This document shows positions 11,283-19,391 of a stretch of 64,000 nucleotides of DNA, one piece after another. Both the position numbers and the translations under genes were made by a program. Each line of letters starts with the position of its first letter. The first letter of the stretch is position 1. Where the stretch lies: NCBI GenBank assembly GCA_035504175.1, contig DATJSJ010000045.1, positions 1 to 64,000 on the forward strand, in the 5' to 3' direction. This DNA comes from DATJSJ01 sp035504175. Its GTDB lineage: Bacteria > Pseudomonadota > Alphaproteobacteria > Acetobacterales > Acetobacteraceae. Under the pieces are notes generated by a model. The model did not search any database. It saw only the letters and a list, made by a program, of their open reading frames with translations, and was not told where the DNA came from.

Positions 11283-12112
11283 TCCCGGATCGCCCCCTGC
11301 GTCAGCCCTTCGATGATGTGGCGCTGGAACACCAACACCAGCGCGATCAGCGGCACGGTGACGACGACCGAGGCCGCGGCGATGTCGCCCCAGGGCACGT
11401 AATAGAGATTGGTGAAGTTGGCGATCCCCACCGGGATCGTCTGGTGCGCGATCGAGGAGGTGAAGGCGAGCGCGAACATGAACTCGTTCCACGCGGCGAT
11501 GAAGGCGAGCAGTCCGGTCGTCACCAGGCCCGGCAGCGACAGCGGCAGGATCACCCGCAGCAGCAGCCCGATCGGTCCCACTCCGTCGATCCGCGCCGCC
11601 TCGTCGAGCTCGCGCGGCAGCGTGTCGAAATAGCCGAACAGCACCCAGGTCACGAGCGGCAGGCCGAGGGCGAGGTAGGTGATGACCAGCCCGGTATAGG
11701 TGTCGAGCAGGCCGAGATCGGAGGCGACGAGATAGAGCGGCCCCACGATCGCGATCTGCGGGAACATCGACACCGACAGGATCAGACCCAGGATGCCGAA
11801 GCGCGGATAGATCCGCAGCCGCGCCAGCGCGAAGGCGGCGAGCGAGCCGAAGGCGAGGCAGAACAGCGTCGTCGCACTGGCGACGATCACCGAGTTCAGC
11901 ACGTAGTACTGGAAGTGCTTGACGGTGAAGACGTTGAGATAATGCTGCAGCGTGAAGGGCGCCGGCCAGAAGGTCGGTGTCGCCGCCATCAGCGCCCGGT
12001 CGAGCTGGAACGAGGTCGAGAACTGCCAGATGAAAGGTGCTGCCGACCAGACCAGGATCGCCGCGGCGCCGAGATAGAGCAACGCCGGGCGGATGCTGCG
12101 CGCGAGCCTCAT
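11279..12112 (-). CDS. Carbohydrate ABC transporter permease (MalG type)
   Basis: A 277-residue inner-membrane permease with six predicted TM helices. It has the EAA loop near residue 175-195 (ELDEAARIDGVGPIGLLLRVILPLSLPG), which docks the ATPase. The LFGYFDTLPRELDEAA context is characteristic of the MalG side of CUT1 importers. The start at 12112 overlaps the upstream permease stop by 4 bases (ATGA), giving translational coupling. Partners are the permease at 12109-13041 and the binding protein at 13099-14439. No ATPase gene belongs to this cluster. Confidence 0.93.
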   Translation of the reverse strand: MRLARSIRPALLYLGAAAILVWSAAPFIWQFSTSFQLDRALMAATPTFWPAPFTLQHYLNVFTVKHFQYYVLNSVIVASATTLFCLAFGSLAAFALARLRIYPRFGILGLILSVSMFPQIAIVGPLYLVASDLGLLDTYTGLVITYLALGLPLVTWVLFGYFDTLPRELDEAARIDGVGPIGLLLRVILPLSLPGLVTTGLLAFIAAWNEFMFALAFTSSIAHQTIPVGIANFTNLYYVPWGDIAAASVVVTVPLIALVLVFQRHIIEGLTQGAIRE

Positions 12113-13041
12113 GCGCGCCGCCGCATCTGGCGCATGATGAACAGGCCGAACCCGGCGGCGATCACCGCCTCGGTCACGAACATCGCAGTCGAGAGCGTCG
12201 AGCCGTAGCCGAACTGCAGCGCCGAGAACAGCACCTTGTAGCTGAGCGTCGACAGCGTCTCGGTCGAATCCGCCGGGCCGCCGCCGGTCAGCACGTACAC
12301 CAGGTCGAAGATGCGGAACGCATCCAGCGCCCGGAACATGCCGGCAATCAGCAGGGTCGGCCAGAGCAGCGGCAGGCGGACGTACCAGAACGCCTCCCAG
12401 GCGCGGGCGCCGTCGATGCGGGAGGCCTCGATCAGCGTCGCCGGGATGGTTTGCAGGCCGGCGAGCAGCAGCAGTGCCATGAAGGGTGCGGTTTTCCACA
12501 CATCGGCCATGACGATGGTGGCGAAGGCGTTGTCGACCGAGCCGTACCAGTTGACGTTGTGCCGGATCAGACCGAGTGACAGCAGCAGCCAGTTGATCAC
12601 GCCGTGCTGCCCGTCGAACAGCCAGCCGAACAGCTTCGACGTCACCACGGTCGGCATCGCCCACGGCACCAGCATGGCGGCGCGCACCGCGCCGCGGCCG
12701 ATGAAGGGCTCGAACAGAACGAGCGCCATGCCGAGGCCGATCAGCGTCTCGAGCAGGGTCGAGACGGCGGTAAAGACCACCGTGTGCCGCCAGGCGTTCC
12801 AGAACTGCGGATCGGCGAGCAGCGTCGCATAGTTGGCGAACCCGACGAAGGCGTGCTCCTGCGTCACCAGCGAGGTGTTGGTGAACGACAGCCACAGCCC
12901 GTCCAGGATCGGATAGACCGAGACCGAGGCGAGCGAGACGATCAGCGGCAGCAGCAGCAGCCAGGCGGTCGGCACGCCCCGCCGCCGGTGCGACCGCGGC
13001 ACGGCGCCGGCCCCGGCGGCAACGGAGACGCCCGGCGTCAC
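12109..13041 (-). CDS. Carbohydrate ABC transporter permease (MalF type)
   Basis: A 310-residue CUT1 permease. It has a cytoplasmic basic N-terminus, TM1 at about 24-46 (WLLLLPLIVSLASVSVYP), a substrate-channel region with six TM helices, and the EAA loop IEASRIDGARAWEAFWYVRLP at about 205-225. YVLTGGGPADSTETLS is typical of MalF/UgpA-type subunits. It is transcribed leftward, 57 bases after the binding-protein gene, and coupled to the second permease by a 4-base overlap. Confidence 0.93.
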   Translation of the reverse strand: MTPGVSVAAGAGAVPRSHRRRGVPTAWLLLLPLIVSLASVSVYPILDGLWLSFTNTSLVTQEHAFVGFANYATLLADPQFWNAWRHTVVFTAVSTLLETLIGLGMALVLFEPFIGRGAVRAAMLVPWAMPTVVTSKLFGWLFDGQHGVINWLLLSLGLIRHNVNWYGSVDNAFATIVMADVWKTAPFMALLLLAGLQTIPATLIEASRIDGARAWEAFWYVRLPLLWPTLLIAGMFRALDAFRIFDLVYVLTGGGPADSTETLSTLSYKVLFSALQFGYGSTLSTAMFVTEAVIAAGFGLFIMRQMRRRA

Positions 13042-13098
13042 GGAGGCATCGTCACGCCGCCCGGTACTGTCACGTCCCGGCCGGCGCGCTGCCGCCCG

Positions 13099-14439
13099 TC
13101 ACGTCGAAGTCAGGATGGAGTCGAGGCGCGAATTCGCCTCGTCCAGCGCCTGCTTGACCTGGCCGCTGACCAGCGCCTTGGAGAAGGCGGACTGCAGCAC
13201 CAGGGTGAGCTGCGCGTATTTCGCCGCGACCGGCCGCGGCGTCGCCCCGGTGAACACCGATTGCAGCCGGTGCATGAAGGGCTGCTGCTTCTCGAGCTCC
13301 GGCTCGTCGTAGACGGCCGGCCGCGTCGGGGCGATGCCGAGCTGCAGCGCGAAATGCAGTTGCGTCGCCGGCGAGGACATCCAGGTGACGAACTCGATCG
13401 CCGCATCGCGGTTCTTGCTCGCGGCGTTGACGCCGTACTGGTAGCCGCCGAGGCAGGCGGCACTGTGCCCGCCCGGGAAATGCGGCAGCGGCGCCACGCC
13501 GACCTTGCCGACCACGGAGGAGGCGCTCGGGTCCTGCGAGATGCCCCAGACATAGGACCAGTTGCGCAGGAACGCCGCCTTGCCGCCGGTGAACGGCATG
13601 CGCGACGGCTCCTCGTCCCAGCTCAGCACGTCGGACGGGCTGATCTTGCTCTTGTTGATCGTGTCGTAGAGGAACTGGATCGCGCCGACCGCGTGCTCGT
13701 CGTTCACCCGCGCCGACTTGCCGTCCGCGGCCAGGATCGCGCCGTTGTTGGAGGCGATCACCTCGACCGCGTCGCAGACCAGCACCTCGGCCTGCTTGCC
13801 CTGCCAGAGATAGCCGAACTGCGCCTTGCCGGATTTCTGGATGGCCTCTGCGGTCTGGGTCATCTCGTCCCAGGTCTCCGGCACCTTGGCGCCGGCGCCC
13901 TGGAGCAGGTCGGTCCGGTAGTAGAGCATGCCGGAATCGACGAACCAGGGCAGGGCGGTGAACTTGCCCTGGAAGGTGCAGGCCTCGATCAGCCCGGGGA
14001 AATACTGCTTGCGCACGTCCGCGCTGAAATACGGGTCGAGCGCCAACGCCCAGCCGGCGCGGGCGAACTCGGCGATCCAGATCACGTCCTGGGTGAACAC
14101 GTCCGGCGTGCCGTTGCGCCGCGCGAGCTGCTGCACCAGCCCCTGATGCACCTCGGTCGAGGAGCTGGGCGGCGGCAGCTCGATATAGGTGACGTGCACC
14201 TTGCCCTGCGACTGGTTGTACTGATCGACGACCTGCGCGATCGTCTCCTTGCCGAAGAATTTGGCGCTGGCGAAGCTGAGCTCGGTCCGGTCGGCGGCGC
14301 GCGCGCGGCGCGGCAGGCCGAGCGTCGCGGCGCCGGCCGCGGCGCCGGCGCCCAGCAGGACTTGCCGCCGCGATGCGCGCGGCATGGCCGGCGAGGCCGG
14401 CGGGACCGGGCCGGATTCGGCCGGCGGGATGTGTGCCAT
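13099..14439 (-). CDS. Extracellular carbohydrate-binding protein (family 1), Tat-type signal
   Basis: Binding protein of the CUT1 importer, 446 residues from the ATG at 14439. The N-terminus carries a twin-arginine-like signal (RASRRQVLLGAGAAAGAA, residues 21-38) ending near ARAAD, so folded export is likely. The mature region has the family-1 pattern: VVDQYNQSQGKVHVTYIE, the GMLYYRTDLL hinge, PETWDEM, and the FTGGKAAFLRNWSYVW ligand-cleft segment. It is the first gene of the operon and is transcribed divergently from the Gfo/Idh oxidoreductase. Substrate unknown. Confidence 0.92.
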   Translation of the reverse strand: MAHIPPAESGPVPPASPAMPRASRRQVLLGAGAAAGAATLGLPRRARAADRTELSFASAKFFGKETIAQVVDQYNQSQGKVHVTYIELPPPSSSTEVHQGLVQQLARRNGTPDVFTQDVIWIAEFARAGWALALDPYFSADVRKQYFPGLIEACTFQGKFTALPWFVDSGMLYYRTDLLQGAGAKVPETWDEMTQTAEAIQKSGKAQFGYLWQGKQAEVLVCDAVEVIASNNGAILAADGKSARVNDEHAVGAIQFLYDTINKSKISPSDVLSWDEEPSRMPFTGGKAAFLRNWSYVWGISQDPSASSVVGKVGVAPLPHFPGGHSAACLGGYQYGVNAASKNRDAAIEFVTWMSSPATQLHFALQLGIAPTRPAVYDEPELEKQQPFMHRLQSVFTGATPRPVAAKYAQLTLVLQSAFSKALVSGQVKQALDEANSRLDSILTST

Positions 14440-14630
14440 GGCTCGTTCTCTCCCCGTGCCGCCAGCCTGCATCGGGCGGCGTTTTTCGGCGGCGCGGCGC
14501 CAGCGACAGGCCGGCAAACCGCCACCTTATTGCGTGTTGTTCAGGCGATGAAAATCCGGCCCCCCGCTTGAGTCAAGCAGCGCCGCCCCGCCACACTGGT
14601 GCCGGCGGAGCATCGCTTTTGGGGGCATGG
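14440..14630. promoter_or_regulatory. Divergent intergenic region with a 13-base palindrome (14566-14578)
   Basis: This 191-base gap separates two divergent carbohydrate-utilisation transcripts and must hold both promoters. GCTTGAGTCAAGC at 14566-14578 is a perfect 6-bp inverted repeat around one base, suitable as an operator. I see no convincing -35/-10 pair, and no regulator gene is adjacent. Confidence 0.4.
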
Positions 14631-15776
14631 ATGACAGGGCGCAGGCTGGGCATCGGCGTCGTCGGATGCGGCAACGTCTCGAAGCGGTATTTCCTCAACG
14701 CGGCGCTGTTTCCCGGCGTCGAGCTGCGTGCCTGCGCCGACCAGGTGCCGGCGGCGGCGGCGGCGCGGGCGGCGGAGTTCGGCATCCGGGCGCTCGCGCC
14801 CGACGCGCTGCTCGCCGCCGATGATATCGACCTGGTGCTGAACCTGACCGTGCCGAACGCGCATTTCGACATCAGCATGGCGGCACTCACCGCCGGCAAG
14901 CACGTCTTCACCGAGAAGCCGCTGGCGGCCACCGCCGCCCAGGGGCGCCGGCTGGTGGCGGAGGCGGAGGCGCGGGGGCTTGCGATCGGCTCCGCGCCCG
15001 ACACGTTCCTCGGCGCCGCCGGCCGGCTGGCGCGCCGGCTGGTCGATGAGGGACGGATCGGCCGCCCGGTCGGCGGCACCGCCTTCATGATGACGCGCGG
15101 AATGGAGCACTGGCATCCCGATCCGCGCTTCTTCTACCAGCCCGGCGGCGGGCCGGTGCTGGACATGGGCCCCTACTACCTGACGATGCTCGTCAACCTG
15201 CTCGGCCCGGCCGATCGGGTGATGGCGATGGCGACGACCGGGTCGGCCGAGCGGGTGATCACCGGACCGGGCGAACTCACCGGCACCGCCTTTCCGGTGG
15301 CGACACCGACCCATGTCACGGCGCTGGTGGAATTCGCCAACCAGGCGCTGGTGACGCTGGTGCTGAGCTGGGACGTGTTCCGCCACGGCAACCACCCGAT
15401 CGAGCTGCACGGCACCGGGGGCTCGTTGCGGCTGCCGGACCCGGACACGTTCGGCGGCGTCGTGGCGCTGAGCGACGCGGGCGGGGCCTGGCAGGACATC
15501 GCGACCGATGCGCTGCCGTTCGGCCGGCCGAACGTGCCGATCGCGAGCCCGGATCACGCCAACTACCGGATGCTGGGGCTGGCCGATCTGGCGGCGTCGA
15601 TCACCGGTGGTGGCCGGGCGCGCGCCTCCGGCCAGCTCGCGCTTCACGTGCTGGAGATCCTGGAGGCGATTCTGACCGCCGCCGCCTCCGGCACGCCGAC
15701 CCGGCTCGAGGCGCGGGATGTGCGTCCCACGCCACTGTCCGAGGCGGAGGCGGTGGCGCTGGCCGCGCCCCGTTGA
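14631..15776 (+). CDS. Gfo/Idh/MocA family oxidoreductase
   Basis: A 381-residue NAD(P)-dependent dehydrogenase of sugars or polyols. The Rossmann domain (about 1-120) has GIGVVGCGNVS, the VLNLTVPNAHF strand and the EKPLA motif (about residue 97). The C-terminal domain starts with FMMTRGMEHWHPDPRFFYQPGGGPVLDMGPYYL, holding the substrate-binding residues. A second ATG 4 bases upstream is out of frame. A run of G residues 5-10 bases before 14631 is the likely RBS. It is divergent from the CUT1 operon, so it probably oxidises the imported sugar or an isomerised product. Confidence 0.9.
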   Translation: MTGRRLGIGVVGCGNVSKRYFLNAALFPGVELRACADQVPAAAAARAAEFGIRALAPDALLAADDIDLVLNLTVPNAHFDISMAALTAGKHVFTEKPLAATAAQGRRLVAEAEARGLAIGSAPDTFLGAAGRLARRLVDEGRIGRPVGGTAFMMTRGMEHWHPDPRFFYQPGGGPVLDMGPYYLTMLVNLLGPADRVMAMATTGSAERVITGPGELTGTAFPVATPTHVTALVEFANQALVTLVLSWDVFRHGNHPIELHGTGGSLRLPDPDTFGGVVALSDAGGAWQDIATDALPFGRPNVPIASPDHANYRMLGLADLAASITGGGRARASGQLALHVLEILEAILTAAASGTPTRLEARDVRPTPLSEAEAVALAAPR

Positions 15777-15784
15777 GCGTCGCC

Positions 15785-16006
15785 TCAGACCGAGAGATCG
15801 AGCAGCGATCCGCGCGGCATCAGCCGCAAGGTGCTGGGATCGGACGGCGCCGGCAGTGATTTGAGGCCGCCGGCGCCCGCCTTGGCGGATCCGGTCTGGC
15901 CATCACTGCCGGAGAGCGCGCGCACCTGCTGGATCGCGGCCGGCCGCTGGGCGGCGCCCGTGGCGTTGGCGCTGGAGAAGGCGGAGAGGGAGGTACCGCT
16001 GAGCAT
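15785..16006 (-). CDS. Small hypothetical protein, Ala/Ser/Gly-rich
   Basis: A 73-residue protein from the ATG at 16006 (a GTG at 16027 would add 7 residues). Its codons show the strong G/C third-position bias of neighbouring genes, which supports coding. The N-terminal two thirds are low complexity (SSANATGAAQRPAAIQQ). The end is a more ordered PSDPSTLRLMPRGSLLDLSV. There is no signal peptide, TM segment or cysteine. It lies tail to tail with the Gfo/Idh gene, 8 bases away. I do not recognise the family, and no SD is evident. Confidence 0.55.
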   Translation of the reverse strand: MLSGTSLSAFSSANATGAAQRPAAIQQVRALSGSDGQTGSAKAGAGGLKSLPAPSDPSTLRLMPRGSLLDLSV

Positions 16007-16082
16007 GCGGAGGACGGTAAAATGCACAGGTTGAAAATCCGTTAAAAAAGCCGAGACAATTTCTGCCCGGTGAGACGGATGG

Positions 16083-17051
16083 TCAAGGGGGTGCGGGAAC
16101 GGCGGCGAGCGCCGCTGCCCGCGCGGGCAGCGCGGTCTGGCCGAGCACCCAGCCCTCCCAGCGATGGATCCATGGATCGTCCGGGGCCGTGTCCGGCCGC
16201 GCCCCGGCCAGCACGCCGAGCAGGCAGAGCAGCCCGAGCAGGCAATCGAGCCGGTCCTCGCCGGCCGCGTCGGCGCCGAACCCCTCGGCCATCGCGCGCT
16301 GCAACGTCGGGTCCGGTCGGGCGGCCAGTCCGGCGCACGCGCCGAGCAGCGCCGGCGCCAGTGCCGCCCGGTCCGCCTGCCGCCGCTTGCTGCCGGCGAG
16401 GCGCAGCCCGAGCTGGCGCAGCGCCTCGGCCGGATAGGTCTCGGCGATCGCGACGCGGCCGGGCGCGAGCAGGGCGCGGAGCGGCCCGTCGAATGGCCAG
16501 AGCAGCGGCGGGTCGGGACCGGCGAGGGCCGGCAGCAACAGATCGCGCCAGGCGGCGATCGCGGCCTTGCCGGTCTGGTTGGCGCCCAGCGTCCAGAACA
16601 GCGGCGCCCCGGCCGGTCGCTCCGCCGTCGCCAGGTCGCAGGCGCGGCAGAGCCCGGCCGGCCCGTCCAGGCCGAGCGCCGCCGCGTGCGCCGCCCGCGT
16701 CATCCCGGCCACCCCGCGCATCGGGTAGAACGGCCGGTCAGGCGCGAGCTCGTCCAGGCCGGTGCAGACCTCGAAGAAGCCGGGACGCCGCGCCAGCCCG
16801 CGCAGGAAGCCGGGGAAGTCGCCGCTCAGCCGGTGCCGGGCGACATAGGCGCGCGGCAGGCCGAGCGGGAAATCGACGCCGAGCGCGACGGCGGCGCTTG
16901 GCAGCCTGGCACGAAGCCGGGGCAGCAATGTCGCGACCGGTCCGACCAACTCGGGCGCCGCGAGGGTCCACCCATCGCCGCCCGGCCGTGCCACCGCCAT
17001 CCAGCGCTTGCGCGGATCGGCGCTCCAATCGGCGTGCGCCGCCAGGATCAC
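16083..17051 (-). CDS. DUF429-like hypothetical protein
   Basis: A 322-residue protein with a GTG start at 17051. Features are the N-terminal ILAAHADWSADPRKRWMAVA, GVDFPLGLPRAYVA near residue 60, FFEVCTGLDELAPDRPFYP, a central FWTLGANQTGKAAI, and AIAETYPAEALRQLG near 200. These fit predicted RNase H-like DUF429 proteins (an initial acidic strand, then D-x-P-x-G-x-P, then E-x-Y-P). The function is not established and catalytic activity is inferred from fold only. It has no clear operon partner. Confidence 0.7.
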   Translation of the reverse strand: MILAAHADWSADPRKRWMAVARPGGDGWTLAAPELVGPVATLLPRLRARLPSAAVALGVDFPLGLPRAYVARHRLSGDFPGFLRGLARRPGFFEVCTGLDELAPDRPFYPMRGVAGMTRAAHAAALGLDGPAGLCRACDLATAERPAGAPLFWTLGANQTGKAAIAAWRDLLLPALAGPDPPLLWPFDGPLRALLAPGRVAIAETYPAEALRQLGLRLAGSKRRQADRAALAPALLGACAGLAARPDPTLQRAMAEGFGADAAGEDRLDCLLGLLCLLGVLAGARPDTAPDDPWIHRWEGWVLGQTALPARAAALAAVPAPP

Positions 17052-17172
17052 GCGGCGCCCGCCGGGTTCGGTCCCTCACGCTGCGAGCGGGCGGCGGGGT
17101 CGGTTCTGTCCTGGCGCGCTGCGGCCCCGCCGGCGCCGCGCGCGATGCTGCCGGTGCTGCGGCCCGGCGGCG

Positions 17173-17385
17173 TCAGAGCGGGCGCTGCGCCCGCTCCAGC
17201 AGCCGGCCGAGCAGGCCAGGCTTCTTCGTCGCCTCGGCCTTGGCCGCCTCCGCCTTCTGCCGTGCCCGGGCCTCGGCTTCCTGCTGCTTCTGCTTCGACT
17301 GCAGCCACTTCTCCAGCGACATGCCGGCCTTCGCGGCGCGCCGCGCCTCGTAGCTGCGCTGGCCCTCGGACATCGGCTTGGTCAT
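17173..17385 (-). CDS. Small basic coiled-coil-like hypothetical protein
   Basis: A 70-residue protein with alternating charges and a long amphipathic helix from about residue 20 to 55 (WLQSKQKQQEAEARARQKAE). It starts MTKPMSEGQRSYEARRAAKAG and ends LLGRLLERAQRPL. It has no signal or membrane segment. Codon bias is typical of the region, and GGGAG and GAGAG stretches lie upstream of the ATG at 17385. Function unknown. Confidence 0.7.
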   Translation of the reverse strand: MTKPMSEGQRSYEARRAAKAGMSLEKWLQSKQKQQEAEARARQKAEAAKAEATKKPGLLGRLLERAQRPL

Positions 17386-17466
17386 CTCTCGCGCATCTCC
17401 CGCCTGGCCGCGTGTTCTGGCAGGAGGGGTGGCCGGCTTCAAGCGCGGCCCGGACGGGAGACCAAA

Positions 17467-17802
17467 ATGGCCGAGGCGCGGGTCAAGGCAGGATTGTGGG
17501 TGCGGATGGCGTTGCGGCTGGCGGACCTGGCCGGTCGGCCGGGGGCGGTGCTGCGCCGGGGCGATGCCGACGCCGGCGGCATCCTGGTCGTGCTGCGCGG
17601 GCGCGACGGGCTCGTCGTGCTGAGCCAGGTGCGCGGCGCCGGCGGCGAGGCGGCCTGGATGCGCGCGACCGGCGCCGATCCGGTCGGGCAGGAGGCGGCG
17701 GACGCCTATGTCGCGCGGCAGGTCGGGCGCGACCCCGACCTCTGGGTGATCGAGTTCGACGCGCCGGATCTGCGGCCGCCGTTCGAGGCGAAACTGCTCT
17801 GA
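17467..17802 (+). CDS. DUF1491 family protein
   Basis: A 111-residue protein beginning VKAGLWVRMALRLADLAGRPGAVLRRGDADAGG, with VVLRGRDGLVVLSQVR and YVARQVGRDPDLWVIEFD. This is the pattern of DUF1491, a small family largely confined to alphaproteobacteria, usually annotated only by number. GGGAG lies 7 bases before the ATG at 17467. It is divergent from the small coiled-coil gene. Function unknown. Confidence 0.85.
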   Translation: MAEARVKAGLWVRMALRLADLAGRPGAVLRRGDADAGGILVVLRGRDGLVVLSQVRGAGGEAAWMRATGADPVGQEAADAYVARQVGRDPDLWVIEFDAPDLRPPFEAKLL

Positions 17803-18005
17803 GTCTGCCGCGACCGCGCCGAAGCATGGCGCGAATCCCGGTGCAGCGCGGTCCTGACCGGGCCGCCGTTTCATTGTCCCGGTGCCGGCAGGAATGCCAG
17901 GATGCGCGCGCGCGTCGCCCGGCCGGTGGCGGGTTCGGCTGCGCCGCCGGGAGGAAGCAGCGCCCCGGACCGGCGACCCGGCCGGCGGGAGGAGCGGACG
18001 AAGGC

Positions 18006-19391
18006 ATGGTCCAACTGGCGTTGCTGCTGCTTGGCCTGGAGGCGGTGCAGCGGCACTGGCTGCCGCTGGCGACGATCGGCGCCGCGTGGGGACTGCTCGG
18101 CGCCCTCGTCATCATCGATCCGCTGGACGGCGTGCAGAACATCACGCTGCACACGCTCGGCTTCCTGCTGGTGATCGAGGGCGCTTCGGCGCTGCTCGCC
18201 CTCCTGGTCTCGGCCGCGAAGGCCCGGCTCGTGGCGCTCCGCTCGGTCGCCCTGATCCTGGCCGGGCTGATGATCATCGAGACGCCCTGGCGCAACCTGA
18301 TGCTGGTCAGCATCCTGTTCGGCCTCGGTCTGCTGGTGGACGGAACGGTGCGCGCGATCTCCACCCTGCTGGTCCGCTTCCCGGGCTGGCGGATCGCGCT
18401 CGTCGCCACCGGGATCGAGCTCGTGCTCGCCGTCCTGGCGCTCGCACCATGGCCGGTCTCGTACGAGGCCACCGTGCCGTTCTGCGTCGGCATCGCGCTC
18501 ATCCTCTCAGGCTGGACGGTGCTGCGCTCCGCCATCCTGCTGCGCGACCTGCCGCCGGACGCGCCGATCACCAGCCTGCCGATCTTCGAACACGAGCGCG
18601 GCTGGCACCTCCCGGTCACGCTCCCGCCGTCGGATGACAATGCGGCGGAAACCGGCGAGCGGATGATCGTGCATGTCTGGACGCCGCTTGCCTCGGCGAC
18701 GGATCCGCGCCGGCGGCCGCTGCTCGATCGCTATGTCGCCGCCGTCGACCGCCGCGGCACGGTGTCGACCGGGCACGCAGCGCTGGAAATGCCGCCCGAT
18801 CTCTACATCAGCCACTATCGCGCGGAGGAACTCGACCGCAGCGGACTGGAGTTCCGTCAGGCCCTGCATGCCGGGCGGCAGAACGACGTCTCCGGCCGCT
18901 TCCTGCCGAGCTACGCCGGCGAGGCGGCGGAGTGGTGCGACTCGACCGCGCGGGTCGCCTTCCACAATTTCAGCGCCGCCCGGCTGCGCGCCTTCTGGGC
19001 GGCGTACCGGCAGGACCCGACCTACAACCTGACCAACCGGAACTGCTCGGTCGTGGTGGCGATGGCCCTCGACGCGGCGCTCGAAGGCGTGCTCGGCGAG
19101 GGAGCGGTGTGGTCGCGGCTGCTGCGGCTCATTCTGCATCCGGACCTCATCCTGGCCACGGTGCTGCGCAAGCGGGCGCAGACGATGACCTGGACGCCCG
19201 GGCTGGTCCTCGACTACGCGCGCTCGCTGCGGCGGGTGGTGGAGCCGCCGGAGACGCCCTGGATCGGCGTGTTGCGCCAGGCGATCGCCCGCTATCGCCA
19301 GCTCCGGCGCCAGCGCCTGCATGGTGCCGCGCCCGAGGCGGCATCCGCCTCCCGGTCGGCCGTCGCGGCGCGGCCGGGCGACGCAGGATGA
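18006..19391 (+). CDS. HdeD/DUF308-like membrane domain fused to a predicted permuted papain-like (NlpC/P60-like) domain
   Basis: 461 residues. Residues 1-185 hold about six TM helices in three pairs (LLGALVIIDPLDGVQNIT; LILAGLMIIETPWRNLMLV; GIALILSGWTVL), like HdeD/DUF308 proteins. After a linker, a soluble domain starts near 220 (RMIVHVWTPLASA). It holds GHAALEM with H257 and YNLTNRNCSV with N346 and C347, the His-before-Cys order of permuted NlpC/P60, LRAT and DUF4105-type papain-like folds. A basic tail follows. The function could be hydrolase or acyl transfer at the inner membrane; this is inference. Its stop overlaps the MFS start by 4 bases, so the two are probably coupled. No good SD precedes the ATG; a long in-frame upstream extension is not credible. 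Confidence 0.75.
   Translation: MVQLALLLLGLEAVQRHWLPLATIGAAWGLLGALVIIDPLDGVQNITLHTLGFLLVIEGASALLALLVSAAKARLVALRSVALILAGLMIIETPWRNLMLVSILFGLGLLVDGTVRAISTLLVRFPGWRIALVATGIELVLAVLALAPWPVSYEATVPFCVGIALILSGWTVLRSAILLRDLPPDAPITSLPIFEHERGWHLPVTLPPSDDNAAETGERMIVHVWTPLASATDPRRRPLLDRYVAAVDRRGTVSTGHAALEMPPDLYISHYRAEELDRSGLEFRQALHAGRQNDVSGRFLPSYAGEAAEWCDSTARVAFHNFSAARLRAFWAAYRQDPTYNLTNRNCSVVVAMALDAALEGVLGEGAVWSRLLRLILHPDLILATVLRKRAQTMTWTPGLVLDYARSLRRVVEPPETPWIGVLRQAIARYRQLRRQRLHGAAPEAASASRSAVAARPGDAG

Noticed and set aside
18006..18600. Acid-resistance HdeD assignment for the membrane domain
   Set aside because: Only topology and general pattern match; there is no acid-stress context and the C-terminal domain is foreign to HdeD.
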